The notes below the pieces were generated by a model that was not told the DNA's origin, did not search any database, and saw only the letters and a list, made by a program, of their open reading frames with translations. This document shows positions 26,325 through 34,564 of a DNA stretch of 56,950 bases, piece after piece. Positions within the stretch are counted from its first letter, which is position 1. Each line of letters begins with the position of its first letter. The translations under genes and the position numbers were made by a program. The stretch covers positions 1-56,950 of the forward strand of contig JARGNO010000021.1 of the NCBI GenBank assembly GCA_029213165.1, read 5' to 3'. The stretch is from Minwuia sp. (GTDB taxonomy: Bacteria; Pseudomonadota; Alphaproteobacteria; Minwuiales; Minwuiaceae).

Positions 26325-27101
26325 ATGAAGCATCTGTTCGACATCACCGGCAAGGTTGCGGTCGTCACCGGTGGCTCCAAGGGCATCGGCAAGGCCATCG
26401 CGGAGGCACTCGCTGCCCATGGGGCGAAGGTGGTCGTGGCGAGCCGCAAGCTTGACGCCTGCCAGGCGGTCGTTGACGGCATCAAGGCAGATGGCGGTGA
26501 CGGCACCGCGATCTCCTGCAACATCACGAACCGCGAGGACCTGGAGAAGCTGGTCCGGGAATCAGAAGCCGCCTACGGCCAGATCGACATCATGGTCGCC
26601 AACGCCGCCGTGAACCCCTTCATGGGATCAAATCTGGATATCCCGGATGACGCCTTCCAGAAGATCATGACCTGCAACGTGCAGTCGAACCTCTGGCTGG
26701 CGCAGATGGTGATTCCCGGAATGCAGGCGCGCAAGGACGGGGCGTTCATCATCGTCTCTTCCATCGGCGGACTGAAGGGGGACCGGTCGCTGGGTGCCTA
26801 CGCGATCTCCAAGGCCGCGGACTTCCAGCTTGCCCGCAATCTGGCGGTGGAGTTCGGCAAGGACAACATCCGGGTCAACTGCATCGCACCGGGTCTGGTG
26901 AAGACTGACTTCGCCAAGGCGCTCTGGACCGATCCGGAGCGGTCGTCGAAGCGGCTGGCCGGAACCCCCATGGCGCGTCTGGGGGAGCCGGAAGACCTTG
27001 CAGGCATCGCAGTCTATCTCGCCGCACCAGCGGGGTCGTGGACCACGGGTCAGGTCTTCGTCGTCGACGGCGGCGTCATGGCGGGCGCTTCGGCCGGCTG
27101 A
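26325..27101 (+). CDS. Short-chain dehydrogenase/reductase
   Basis: A 258-residue classical SDR. The dinucleotide motif is TGGSKGIGKA near residue 15; NAAV, the catalytic Ser (IIVSSIGG) and YAISK supply the Ser-Tyr-Lys set, and the C-terminal VDGGV is standard. An NAD(P)-linked hydroxyacyl or alcohol oxidoreductase is expected. It is probably cotranscribed with the GST gene and precedes the CoA transferase by 145 bases, a spacer that holds a terminator-like hairpin. Confidence 0.93.
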   Translation: MKHLFDITGKVAVVTGGSKGIGKAIAEALAAHGAKVVVASRKLDACQAVVDGIKADGGDGTAISCNITNREDLEKLVRESEAAYGQIDIMVANAAVNPFMGSNLDIPDDAFQKIMTCNVQSNLWLAQMVIPGMQARKDGAFIIVSSIGGLKGDRSLGAYAISKAADFQLARNLAVEFGKDNIRVNCIAPGLVKTDFAKALWTDPERSSKRLAGTPMARLGEPEDLAGIAVYLAAPAGSWTTGQVFVVDGGVMAGASAG

Positions 27102-27141
27102 TCGGTCGTCCCGCAGAACACGCGGGGACCAGTGGATTCCC

Positions 27142-27160
27142 CTTCCCCTTCACGGGGAAG
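27142..27160 (+). terminator. Hairpin after the SDR gene
   Basis: CTTCCCC at 27142-27148 pairs with GGGGAAG at 27154-27160 around a TTCAC loop. It lies 41 bases downstream of the SDR stop and before the CoA-transferase gene. There is no T-run after it, so it is a weak terminator candidate or a repeat-type palindrome. Confidence 0.4.
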
Positions 27161-27246
27161 CGGGTGACACACAGGCACGCGTCCGCTCTGTGCAATACTG
27201 ACCGCACGGGCAAGGAATGCGGCAACGGACCATTGGGGAGAGAGAA

Positions 27247-28473
27247 ATGGCTCTGGAAACAGAGAACAAGGGACCGCTGGCGGGCTATCGGGTCGTCGAT
27301 CTGACACGCATTGTCCTGGGACCGCTGGCGTCGCAGATGCTGGGCGACCTGGGCGCGGATGTGATCAAGGTGGAGGAACCGGCCGGCGATCTGGCACGTG
27401 CCATCGGCACGACCCGCAATGCGGGCATGGCCAGTTGCTTCCTGAACTGCAACCGCAATAAGCGCTCCATCTGCCTGGACCTGAAACAGCCGGAGGGACT
27501 GGCCGCGATGCTGGACCTGGTGAAGACAGCCGATGTCTTCATCCACGCCCTGCGCCCGCAGGCGGTGCGGAAGCTGGGCATTGCCTACGAGGACCTGAAG
27601 GCCGTCAATCCGAACCTGGTCTATGTCGGGGCCTATGGCTTCTCCGAAAGCGGCCCCTATGGCCACAAGACAGCCTTCGATGACATCATCCAGGCGGCTT
27701 CGGGCGGGGCGTCCATCCAGGGCACGCTGCTGGACCAGCCGCGCTATGTCAGCTTCATCCAGGCCGACAAGACCTGCGGGTTGATGGCCTGCAACGCCGT
27801 CGTCGCAGCCCTGCTGCACCGGGAGCGTACCGGCGAGGGCCAGTTCGTCGAGGTGCCGATGTTCGAGACCATGGTCGGCATGAACATGGTGGAGCATCTG
27901 GACGGCGCGACCTTCGCCGATGCGGATGGACCCACCAAATACGTGCGGCTGATGACGCCCTGGCGCAAGCCCTACCCGTCGAAGGACGGCTGGGTCGCGA
28001 TCCTGCCCTATGACAACCGGCAATGGGCCGTGGTGCTGGAGGCTGCGGGCCGCAGCGATCTGGTGGACCATCCGCATTTCAACAGCTTCGCCGCCCGGCA
28101 GACGCATATCGAGGAAGTCTATTCGACCCTGTCGGAACTGGCTGGCGCGCTGACCACCGACGAATGGCTGGCCCGGCTGGAACCGCACGGCATTCCCTGC
28201 ACCCGCGTCAACACGCCGGAGGAACTGCTGGTCGATCCGCATCTGGACAAGGTCGGTTTCTGGCAGCGCTACGAACATCCCACCGAGGGCGAGTTGCGCA
28301 CCATGAAGTTCCCGGTCAATTTCGAACGCAGCCCTGTCTCCGTCCGTCGCCACACCCCGCATCTGGGGGAACAGACGCGGGAGGTGCTGGGCGAACTCGG
28401 CTATGACGACGCCACGATCGAGAGCATGCTCGCCGCCGGTGCCGCGCGGGAAAAGAAGGAAGAGAAGGTCTGA
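27247..28473 (+). CDS. CaiB/BaiF CoA-transferase family protein (class III)
   Basis: A 408-residue family III CoA transferase. The N-terminal block LAGYRVVDLTRIVLGPLASQMLGDLGADVIKVEEP is classic; the text here is quoted in pieces as VVDLTRIVLGP, MLGDLGADVIKVE and FLNCNRNKRSICLDL. VGAYGFSESGPYGHK follows near residue 130 and GEGQFVEVPMFE lies in the middle. It should move CoA between a thioester and a free acid. The frame begins at 27217, but the ATG at 27247 after GGGGAGAG is preferred. It is followed four bases later by a MaoC-like hotdog gene, an association seen in CoA-thioester degradation. Confidence 0.92.
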   Translation: MALETENKGPLAGYRVVDLTRIVLGPLASQMLGDLGADVIKVEEPAGDLARAIGTTRNAGMASCFLNCNRNKRSICLDLKQPEGLAAMLDLVKTADVFIHALRPQAVRKLGIAYEDLKAVNPNLVYVGAYGFSESGPYGHKTAFDDIIQAASGGASIQGTLLDQPRYVSFIQADKTCGLMACNAVVAALLHRERTGEGQFVEVPMFETMVGMNMVEHLDGATFADADGPTKYVRLMTPWRKPYPSKDGWVAILPYDNRQWAVVLEAAGRSDLVDHPHFNSFAARQTHIEEVYSTLSELAGALTTDEWLARLEPHGIPCTRVNTPEELLVDPHLDKVGFWQRYEHPTEGELRTMKFPVNFERSPVSVRRHTPHLGEQTREVLGELGYDDATIESMLAAGAAREKKEEKV

Positions 28474-28477
28474 GACG

Positions 28478-28942
28478 ATGAAACTACTGGGACACGGATT
28501 CTACTGGCAGGACTGGTCGGTCGGCTGGGCCTTCAAGACACAGACACGCACCATTCGCGGCGAGGATGTGACCGGTTTCACCGGCATGGTCGGGATGACC
28601 GAGGAACTCTTCACCAGCGACTGGTATCTGGAGGAACACACGAACTTCACGGGACGCCTGGTGCCCGGCGCGCTGGTCATGTCGATGGCCGAGGGGCTGG
28701 TCATACCGGCGACCATCGCACGCACCGGTCTCGCCTTCCTCGGCTGCCAGGTCAACGTCACCGGTCCGACCTATGCCGGAGACACGATCCATGTCGAAGG
28801 TGTGGTGACCGAAATCAAGCAGGCCAGCAAGGGCAACCGCGCGCTGGTCCGCACCGACAACAAGGTGATCAACCAGAACGGCGATGTGGTCATGACCTAT
28901 GACCCCCTGCGCATGATGAAGGGCGATCCGAAATTCGACTGA
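28478..28942 (+). CDS. MaoC-like hotdog-fold dehydratase
   Basis: A 154-residue single-hotdog protein. It shows the MaoC pattern: a central N-terminal helix segment (NFTGRLVPGALVMSMAEGLV) where the hydratase motif normally has D...H within about five residues, then a beta core (FLGCQVNVTGPTYAGDTIHVEG). In this copy the Asp/His dyad is not obvious; the nearest candidates are D in SDWYLEEHTNF and its His. Reversible hydration of an enoyl-CoA is the usual function. The start follows the CoA-transferase stop by four bases, so the two are coupled. Confidence 0.83.
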   Translation: MKLLGHGFYWQDWSVGWAFKTQTRTIRGEDVTGFTGMVGMTEELFTSDWYLEEHTNFTGRLVPGALVMSMAEGLVIPATIARTGLAFLGCQVNVTGPTYAGDTIHVEGVVTEIKQASKGNRALVRTDNKVINQNGDVVMTYDPLRMMKGDPKFD

Positions 28943-28946
28943 GCAG

Positions 28947-29807
28947 ATGAGCGCACTTGGCCAGGCACTGCAGGATCTGTCATCGACCGAACGGGTGATC
29001 GTTGCCCTGGTCGGTGTCGTCTGCGTGCATGGCTTCGTGCGCGTGCTGCGCTATGCCAGCACCCATGCGATGCGCAGTCAGGTGGCCCGCCGCTCGACCA
29101 AGGCGGTGACGCTGATAAGCCTGATCTCCAGCAGCATCGTCTTTGCTCTCTACTTCGCCGCATTCGGTTTCGTGCTGACCGAATCCGGCGTGCCGCTGTC
29201 CACCTATGTTGCCAGCGCGTCGATCATTGGCCTGGCGGTCGCCTTCGGCTCGCAGGGCATCGTGCAGGATGTGGTCAGCGGCGTGACCATTGTCTTCACA
29301 GATCTGTTCGACATCGGCGACGTCATCGAAGTCAGTGGCCAGGTCGGCGTCGTCGAACGCTTCGGCATGCGTTTCACCGTGCTGCGCAACCCGCTGGGGG
29401 CGGAGGTCTTCGTGCCCAACCGCTCCATCGTCAATGTCATCTGCTACCCGCGTGGCTATATCCGCTGCTTCGTCGACTTTTCCCTGCCCGCGGACAACGA
29501 ACTCGCGGCACGGATGGAGACAGAGGTTCGCCTGATGGCCGAAGCTGCAATCGAGCAGTATCCGGGCATCTTCCGCGCAGCGCCAGAGATCATGGACAGG
29601 CTCAGCACCAGGGCGGGGCGCAGCTTCCTGCGTCTCAAGTTCCGCATCTGGCCCGGTCGCGGCGCACCGCTGGAGGGGCCGTTCCGTCAGGAACTGATCC
29701 AGGCGGCGAAACGCATCCAGCCCGATTATGCCGACTGGATGGTGGCCGTGAATTTCGAGGTCGAGCGATATACCCCGCCACGCAGCCGCCGTGTGATGCA
29801 GGACTGA
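28947..29807 (+). CDS. Mechanosensitive ion channel, MscS family
   Basis: A 286-residue small-conductance mechanosensitive channel. Three N-terminal membrane helices are followed by the pore-lining TM3 and beta-domain boundary FGSQGIVQDVVSGVTIVFTD, then LFDIGDVIEVSGQVGVVE and RNPLGAEVFVPNRSIVNV. It opens on membrane tension during hypo-osmotic shock. Compared with E. coli MscS the Gly/Ala packing is kept in the TM3 region. The gene starts four bases after the MaoC gene and could be read through from that operon, although the functions are unrelated. Confidence 0.93.
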   Translation: MSALGQALQDLSSTERVIVALVGVVCVHGFVRVLRYASTHAMRSQVARRSTKAVTLISLISSSIVFALYFAAFGFVLTESGVPLSTYVASASIIGLAVAFGSQGIVQDVVSGVTIVFTDLFDIGDVIEVSGQVGVVERFGMRFTVLRNPLGAEVFVPNRSIVNVICYPRGYIRCFVDFSLPADNELAARMETEVRLMAEAAIEQYPGIFRAAPEIMDRLSTRAGRSFLRLKFRIWPGRGAPLEGPFRQELIQAAKRIQPDYADWMVAVNFEVERYTPPRSRRVMQD

Positions 29808-29849
29808 AGTCGGGTCCTGCCCCCCCAACGACGCCTTGCCTGACCCAGA

Positions 29850-30062
29850 CCCGGGTACCCAGGCGGTGCCGCACGGGCATGGGAGGCTGGGCTCTCGGGT
29901 CAAGCCCGAGAGCTTCGTGAAGTGGGGGGTGTTGACGACCAACCATTCCCACCGCCACCCCACAGACGACGTACCCGGACTCGATCCGGGTACCCAGGCG
30001 GTGCCGCACGGACGTGGGAGCCTGGGATCTCGGGTCAAGCCCGAGAGCGTCGTGAGGTGGGG
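29850..30062. repeat. Two tandem copies of a palindromic intergenic repeat
   Basis: Copy A (29850-29927) and copy B (29985-30062) are nearly identical over about 78 bases, offset by 135. Each starts CCGGGTACCCAGGCGGTGCC and has CTCGGG TCAAG CCCGAG as a short hairpin near its 3' end. A second inverted pair is formed by CCCAGGC and GCCTGGG in copy B (AGGCTGGG in copy A). The region between mscS and the TetR gene (29808-30189) contains nothing else except the promoter near its 3' end. The look is that of a dispersed alphaproteobacterial intergenic repeat, transcribable but not coding. Confidence 0.8.
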
Positions 30063-30131
30063 CCAGAGAGCGACACCTGCCACCGTTTCCCCGCCGACAA
30101 TCCGCCTCCCGTGACGCGGCGCGGCAAGGGT

Positions 30132-30178
30132 TTGACAGCACTGGACTGATCAGTCTATTTATGGATCGATCAGTCCAG
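30132..30178 (+). promoter_or_regulatory. TetR gene promoter with palindromic operator
   Basis: TTGACA at 30132-30137 is a perfect -35 box, with TATTTA at 30156-30161 as the likely -10. CTGGACTGATC at 30141-30151 is an exact inverted repeat of GATCAGTCCAG at 30168-30178. The left arm contains the palindrome ACTGATCAGT. The arms bracket the -10 region, the arrangement expected for autorepression by the TetR protein starting at 30190. Confidence 0.75.
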
Positions 30179-30189
30179 AGGAATGCAGA

Positions 30190-30819
30190 ATGAATCTCGT
30201 TGACGGCCTGCCCGCCGAAGCACCACCCCGAGGAGGCCGAAAGGCCCCGACGCGGGAGCGGTTGATCCGGGCATTCACCCATCTGGTGCAGCAGCGCGGC
30301 TTTGCGGCAGTCGGCACCGCCGAAATCCTGGAGACCGCCGCCGCGCCGCGCGGATCGCTCTATCACCATTTCCCGACTGGCAAGTCCGGGCTGGCCGTGG
30401 CAGCGGTGGAGGAAATGGCGGAGGCGGTGACGGATGCCCTGCATCGCGCGGCGACAAGCAGGCGGACCTTGCACGTTCTGCTGCGCGGGATGGCCAGCGC
30501 ACGCGCCGCCTGGCTGAAACGCACGGGCTGGTCGGAGGGACCACTGCTGACCGTCCTTTCCAACGAGGTCGTGCCGTACGAACCCGACATTGCCGAGGCC
30601 CTGAAAGTGACCAGCGCAGCGATCAACAGCGCGTTCACAGACCTGTTCATTGCCCGTGGATTCGCGCCGGACCATGCACGGCGCAACGCCCACACGGCCC
30701 GGTCGCTGCTGGACGGTGCGATGACGCTGTCACGCGCCGCACGGTCGACGGATGCCCTGCTGGAAGCGGGCGACTTCCTGGCCACCCGACTTGCCGATCC
30801 AGACAACAGAGGAGTCTGA
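30190..30819 (+). CDS. TetR/AcrR-family transcriptional repressor (LmrA/YxaF-like)
   Basis: A 209-residue regulator. The N-terminal HTH (residues about 20-65) reads RERLIRAFTHLVQQRGFAAV, with recognition region APRGSLYHHFPTGKSGLA typical of the LmrA/YxaF branch of TetR proteins. The C-terminal ligand-binding domain is variable. A perfect inverted repeat overlaps its own promoter, so autorepression is likely. It ends one base before the thioesterase gene, which is probably its main co-regulated target. The inducer is unknown; small acyl or aromatic compounds are possible. Confidence 0.9.
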   Translation: MNLVDGLPAEAPPRGGRKAPTRERLIRAFTHLVQQRGFAAVGTAEILETAAAPRGSLYHHFPTGKSGLAVAAVEEMAEAVTDALHRAATSRRTLHVLLRGMASARAAWLKRTGWSEGPLLTVLSNEVVPYEPDIAEALKVTSAAINSAFTDLFIARGFAPDHARRNAHTARSLLDGAMTLSRAARSTDALLEAGDFLATRLADPDNRGV

Positions 30820-30820
30820 C

Positions 30821-31255
30821 ATGACACTGGCCTCAACAAGCGATGTGCCGGAAGGCTTTCTTCCGCACTTCCGCAAGAGCCCGCTGACCGATCCCTGGGA
30901 GCCGCTCTGGTCGCGGGTTACCGACGATGCGGTCATCATCGGGCTGCGCGCAGGCGAACAGCACTGCAACGGTCGCGGTTTCGTGCATGGTGGCCTGATT
31001 TCCGCCCTCGCCGACAATGCACTTGGCCATTCCTGCCGCCAGCGGCGTACGGATGGTGCCAGCCTGGTGACCATCACCCTGAACCTGGAGTTCGTGCAGA
31101 CAGCGCAGATCGGCCAGTGGCTCGAGTTTCGCCCGATCTTCATCAAGTCCGGCGGCAAGGTGGATATCGCCCAGGGACAGGTCACCGCCGATGGCGAACC
31201 CTGCGCCCTGGTCTCTGCCACCTTCCGTGTGCTGCAGGCGCGCAAGGCCGCCTGA
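30821..31255 (+). CDS. PaaI-type hotdog thioesterase
   Basis: A 144-residue acyl-CoA thioesterase-like hotdog protein. The key PaaI/4HBT-II stretch is NGRGFVHGGLISALADNALG, with a conserved HGG and Asp for thioester hydrolysis. The beta core (LVTITLNLEFVQTAQIGQW) and a GGKVDIAQGQV C-terminal strand follow. The frame opens earlier, but the ATG at 30821 has AGAGGAG upstream and starts one base after the TetR stop. It may hydrolyse aromatic or medium-chain acyl-CoA intermediates under TetR control. Confidence 0.86.
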   Translation: MTLASTSDVPEGFLPHFRKSPLTDPWEPLWSRVTDDAVIIGLRAGEQHCNGRGFVHGGLISALADNALGHSCRQRRTDGASLVTITLNLEFVQTAQIGQWLEFRPIFIKSGGKVDIAQGQVTADGEPCALVSATFRVLQARKAA

Positions 31256-31339
31256 CCACGCACCCCGCAGGATTTCCAAAACCGCCGCGACCCCCTATCG
31301 TGGCCTTGCGCCACAGTGCGCATGTGGGGGGGGAATCGG

Positions 31340-32554
31340 ATGAGCGGCAAATGGCGATCAGTGCTGCTGCTGGCACTGGCCGAAGTACTGACGCTGAGCG
31401 TCTGGTTCTCGGGCGCGGCGACCCTGCCCGCGATCCGGGCGGAGACGGAAATCACGTCGCTGCAGGCGTCGCTCTATACGTCGATGCTCAGTGTCGGCTT
31501 CGTTACCGGTACACTGATCAGCGCCATACTGGGCCTCGCTGACCGCTGGCGGCCGCAATACTTCTTCGGCGCATCGGCCGCGATAGCCTGCACGGCCAAC
31601 GCCTCCCTGATCTGGATTGATCCGGCCTCCCCCCTGGTGCCCGTACTGCGTTTCTTCATCGGGGTCAGCATGGCCGGGCTCTACCCCGTCGGCATGAAGA
31701 TGATCGCGACCTGGGCCAAGGCGGACATGGGGCTGCTGACCGGTCTGCTGGTCGGCGCCCTGACGCTCGGTTCCGGCGCACCGCATCTGGCGCAGGCGTT
31801 CCTCGCCGGGATCGATTGGCGGCTGACGCTGGGCGTGACAAGCGCGGCGGCACTGACCGGCGGTGTGCTGGTGCAGTTCATGGCGCTCGGCCCCAACGCC
31901 ATGCGCCGCGCCGCCTTCAAGCCATCCGCAGTGCTGGAGGCCTGGCGCAACCGCGCCCTGCGCCTCGCCAACTTCGGCTATTTCGGCCACATGTGGGAAC
32001 TCTACGCAGTCTGGGGCTGGATGGTCGTGTTCCTCAACGCCTCCTTCAGCCGCTGGTACGGGGCGGGCGACCCGCGTGTCGGGCTGAATGCGTCACTGCT
32101 GACATTCGGTGTACTGGGTGCCGGTGCCATCGGCGCGCTGCTGGGCGGCTGGCTGGCGGACCGGATCGGGCGTACGGCGGTCACCATGTCCGCCATGGGT
32201 CTCAGTGCCGGGTGCTGTCTGGTGGCGGGATTCCTGTTTGGCGGGCCACCGTGGATCCTGGCGCTGTTCTGCCTGTTCTGGGGCGTGGTGGTGATCGCCG
32301 ATTCAGCGCAATTCTCCTCCAGCGTCATGGAACTGGCGGACCCGGAACGAGTCGGCACCATGGTCACGGCCCAGACCTGCATCGGTTTCCTGCTGACCCT
32401 GATTCCCATCCACATGCTGCCGGAAGTGGTGGCGCTGATTGGCTGGGAGTGGGCCTTCTGGACCATAGCCATCGGGCCGTTGCTGGGTTTCCTGGCCATG
32501 GCCAGACTGCGCGGGCACCCGGACGCGGTGAAGATCGCCGGGGGGCGGCGGTAG
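31340..32554 (+). CDS. Major facilitator superfamily transporter
   Basis: A 404-residue inner-membrane transporter with twelve predicted helices. The signature loops are visible: ADRWRP after TM2 and GGWLADRIGRTAV between TM8 and TM9. Conserved GxYPVGMKM near TM4 and PERVGTMVTAQTCIGF near TM11 resemble a cyanate/nitrate-type or tricarboxylate-like efflux group, but the substrate is unknown. The ATG at 31340 follows a G-rich run with GGGGGAA, giving a typical cytosolic N-terminus (MSGKWRSVLLLALAEV). It stands alone after a 60-base gap. Confidence 0.87.
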   Translation: MSGKWRSVLLLALAEVLTLSVWFSGAATLPAIRAETEITSLQASLYTSMLSVGFVTGTLISAILGLADRWRPQYFFGASAAIACTANASLIWIDPASPLVPVLRFFIGVSMAGLYPVGMKMIATWAKADMGLLTGLLVGALTLGSGAPHLAQAFLAGIDWRLTLGVTSAAALTGGVLVQFMALGPNAMRRAAFKPSAVLEAWRNRALRLANFGYFGHMWELYAVWGWMVVFLNASFSRWYGAGDPRVGLNASLLTFGVLGAGAIGALLGGWLADRIGRTAVTMSAMGLSAGCCLVAGFLFGGPPWILALFCLFWGVVVIADSAQFSSSVMELADPERVGTMVTAQTCIGFLLTLIPIHMLPEVVALIGWEWAFWTIAIGPLLGFLAMARLRGHPDAVKIAGGRR

Positions 32555-32563
32555 AGGGAACGG

Positions 32564-33406
32564 TCAGTCCGTCAGGGAATAGGTCCGGTCATTGCCGAGC
32601 GATGGCACCGACTGCCGCGACGTGGCGACCTTGGTCAGGTCGATCTCGGCGGTGACATAGCCGGTATCGGTGCCGGCATCGGCCAGCACCTCGCCCCAGG
32701 GATCGACGATCAGGGAATGGCCATAGGTCTCCCGGCCACCGTCGTGGGCACCGGTCTGGGCGGCGGCAATGACGAAGCACCCGTTCTCGATGGCGCGCGC
32801 CCGCAGCAGCACATGCCAGTGCGCCTTGCCGGTCTCCGCCGTGAAGGCCGATGGCATGGTCAGCACTTCCGCCCCCGCCTTGGCGAGATCGCGATAGAGG
32901 TGCGGAAAGCGCATGTCATAGCAGATGGTCATGCCGAGTTTCATGGCCACGTCCGCGGTGACCGGCACATCGATGACGTTGACCCGTTCGCCCGGCTGGT
33001 AGGCGCGCGATTCCATGAACTTCTGACCGGAGGGCAGTTCAACGTCGAACATGTGGATCTTGTCGTAGCGGTTGGCGATGGTGCCGTCCGGCGCGATCAG
33101 GAAAGACCGGTTGGCGAGGCGCTCCCCCTCCCCCTTCAGCGCCAGGGAGCCGATGTTGATCCAGACGCCCAGACGCGCCGCCAGATCCCGATAGGCCTTC
33201 AGCGACGGGTCATCTGCCTCCGCATGGGTATTGGCCATGGTGTCCTGACGGCGGCGGTAGATGAAATTGCTCACCTCCGGCGTCTGGATGTAGCTGGCGC
33301 CTTCGGCGGCGGCCTGCTCGATCCATCCGGTGCAGGCGCTCAGGTTGGCTTCCCAGTCGGTGCCGGTGTTCGGCTGGATGCAGGCGGCGCGGAACCTGAC
33401 GCTCAC
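32564..33406 (-). CDS. Carbon-nitrogen hydrolase, Nit1-like (deaminated glutathione amidase-like)
   Basis: A 280-residue nitrilase-superfamily amidase. The catalytic Glu is E44 in TPEVSNF, the lysine lies in [10 protein letters not shown] near residue 115, and Cys162 is in [10 protein letters not shown]. The [11 protein letters not shown] and [14 protein letters not shown] motifs match the Nit1/NitFhit group, which repairs deaminated glutathione. The glutaredoxin 3 gene immediately upstream fits a glutathione-maintenance role. Start is a GTG overlapping the grxC stop by four bases. Confidence 0.91.
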   Translation of the reverse strand: MSVRFRAACIQPNTGTDWEANLSACTGWIEQAAAEGASYIQTPEVSNFIYRRRQDTMANTHAEADDPSLKAYRDLAARLGVWINIGSLALKGEGERLANRSFLIAPDGTIANRYDKIHMFDVELPSGQKFMESRAYQPGERVNVIDVPVTADVAMKLGMTICYDMRFPHLYRDLAKAGAEVLTMPSAFTAETGKAHWHVLLRARAIENGCFVIAAAQTGAHDGGRETYGHSLIVDPWGEVLADAGTDTGYVTAEIDLTKVATSRQSVPSLGNDRTYSLTD

Positions 33407-33663
33407 GCCGCACCCTGCAGCAAGGGATCAAGCCGCCCGGCCTGCTCCAGCGCCTCCATGTCGTCGAAACCGCCGACATGGGTCTCGCCGATGAATATCT
33501 GCGGCACGGTGCGACGCCCCGAACGCTGGATCATCTCTTCCTTCTTGCCCGCCGTGAACATCACGTCGATCTCCTCATAGCTCACGCCCTTGCGGTCCAG
33601 CAGCTTCTTGGCGCGGTAGCAATAGGGGCAGAGGCCAGTGGTGTAGAGGACAACGTTGCTCAT
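33403..33663 (-). CDS. grxC: Glutaredoxin 3
   Basis: An 86-residue dithiol glutaredoxin with active site C12-P-Y-C15, the cis-proline TVPQIFIG and the GGFDDMEAL glutathione-binding turn. It reduces disulfides and glutathionylated proteins with glutathione. The frame opens at 33690, but the ATG at 33663 gives the usual N-terminus (MSNVVLYTTGLCPYCYRA). It sits between comF upstream and the nitrilase gene downstream, overlapping the latter by four bases, in an arrangement common in alphaproteobacteria. Confidence 0.94.
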   Translation of the reverse strand: MSNVVLYTTGLCPYCYRAKKLLDRKGVSYEEIDVMFTAGKKEEMIQRSGRRTVPQIFIGETHVGGFDDMEALEQAGRLDPLLQGAA

Positions 33664-33720
33664 GGTGCGGCTCTCCTTCATCAGGGCCATCGGTCGAATG
33701 TCCGCCGGGACCCGTTTGGC

Positions 33721-34497
33721 TTATTTCGACTGGATATAGGTCGCGTGTCCAGTCCGGACAACGCGGGCGATGCCCAGCACCGTGATCTCCGCCGCACCCG
33801 CGCGTCTCAGCACCCGGGCACATTCGGAAATGGTGGCACCGGTCGTGATCACATCATCGACCAGCACCACATGGGCACCGGAAACACGGCCCCTGTGCGC
33901 CGGATTGACGGCAAAGGCACCACGCAGGTTGCGGCGCCGCGCCGAACCACTCAACCCGCCCTGGGTCCGGGTCGGGCGCGTGCGCAGCAACAGGTCCGGG
34001 ACACCCGGCACCCCGGCGCTCCTGGCCAGCAGGTCGGCCACCAGGGTTGCCTGATTGTAGCGGCGGCGCAGCAGCCGCCGGGGATGCAGCGGCACGCCTG
34101 TCACCATGTCCGCCTGCGCCAGCCACGGCTGTCCAATGCGGACCACCAGCCGGGCAAGCCCCACCGCACGGTCAGCGCGGTCACCATGCTTGAAACCCAG
34201 CAGGGCATCGCGGATACGATCATCATAGCGTGCGGCGGCGCGGGCGCGGGTGAAGGGTGGCGGATCGGCAGCGCAGGCGGCACAGATCCGATCCGGCGCA
34301 CCTGCAAACTCGAACGGCAGGCCACAGATGGCACACAGCGGATCGGCGATCAGGTCGATCTGGCTGAAACAGCGCGGGCACAGCCGCCCCGGTTCCGCCA
34401 CCTGCCGGTCACAGGCCAGACACTGCGGCGGCAACAGCAGGTCGAGCGCCCTTCGCGCCCACCGCCTCGCCCCTGCCCGGATCATCACCTGGTCCAT
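33721..34497 (-). CDS. ComF-family amidophosphoribosyltransferase-like protein
   Basis: A 258-residue ComF-family protein. An N-terminal zinc-ribbon-like region has paired cysteines (CLACDRQ, then CPRC, and further CAICGLPF and CAAC). The C-terminal phosphoribosyltransferase domain carries the PRPP-binding motif VVLVDDVITTGAT near residue 213 and RRRYNQATLVADLL. ComF proteins are involved in DNA uptake or nucleotide metabolism, but their alphaproteobacterial role is unclear. The frame extends upstream, overlapping the divergent methyltransferase; the ATG at 34497 avoids this and gives normal length. Confidence 0.9.
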   Translation of the reverse strand: MDQVMIRAGARRWARRALDLLLPPQCLACDRQVAEPGRLCPRCFSQIDLIADPLCAICGLPFEFAGAPDRICAACAADPPPFTRARAAARYDDRIRDALLGFKHGDRADRAVGLARLVVRIGQPWLAQADMVTGVPLHPRRLLRRRYNQATLVADLLARSAGVPGVPDLLLRTRPTRTQGGLSGSARRRNLRGAFAVNPAHRGRVSGAHVVLVDDVITTGATISECARVLRRAGAAEITVLGIARVVRTGHATYIQSK

Positions 34498-34564
34498 CCG
34501 CGGATTGTCGGTCAGGGTCACGACGGTTGCAACGCACCACGCGCGGCGGCATATGCTGCATGCC

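Noticed and set aside
29850-30062. Possible CRISPR array
   Set aside because: Only two copies of about 78 bases occur, with one spacer and no cas genes; palindromic intergenic repeats explain it better.
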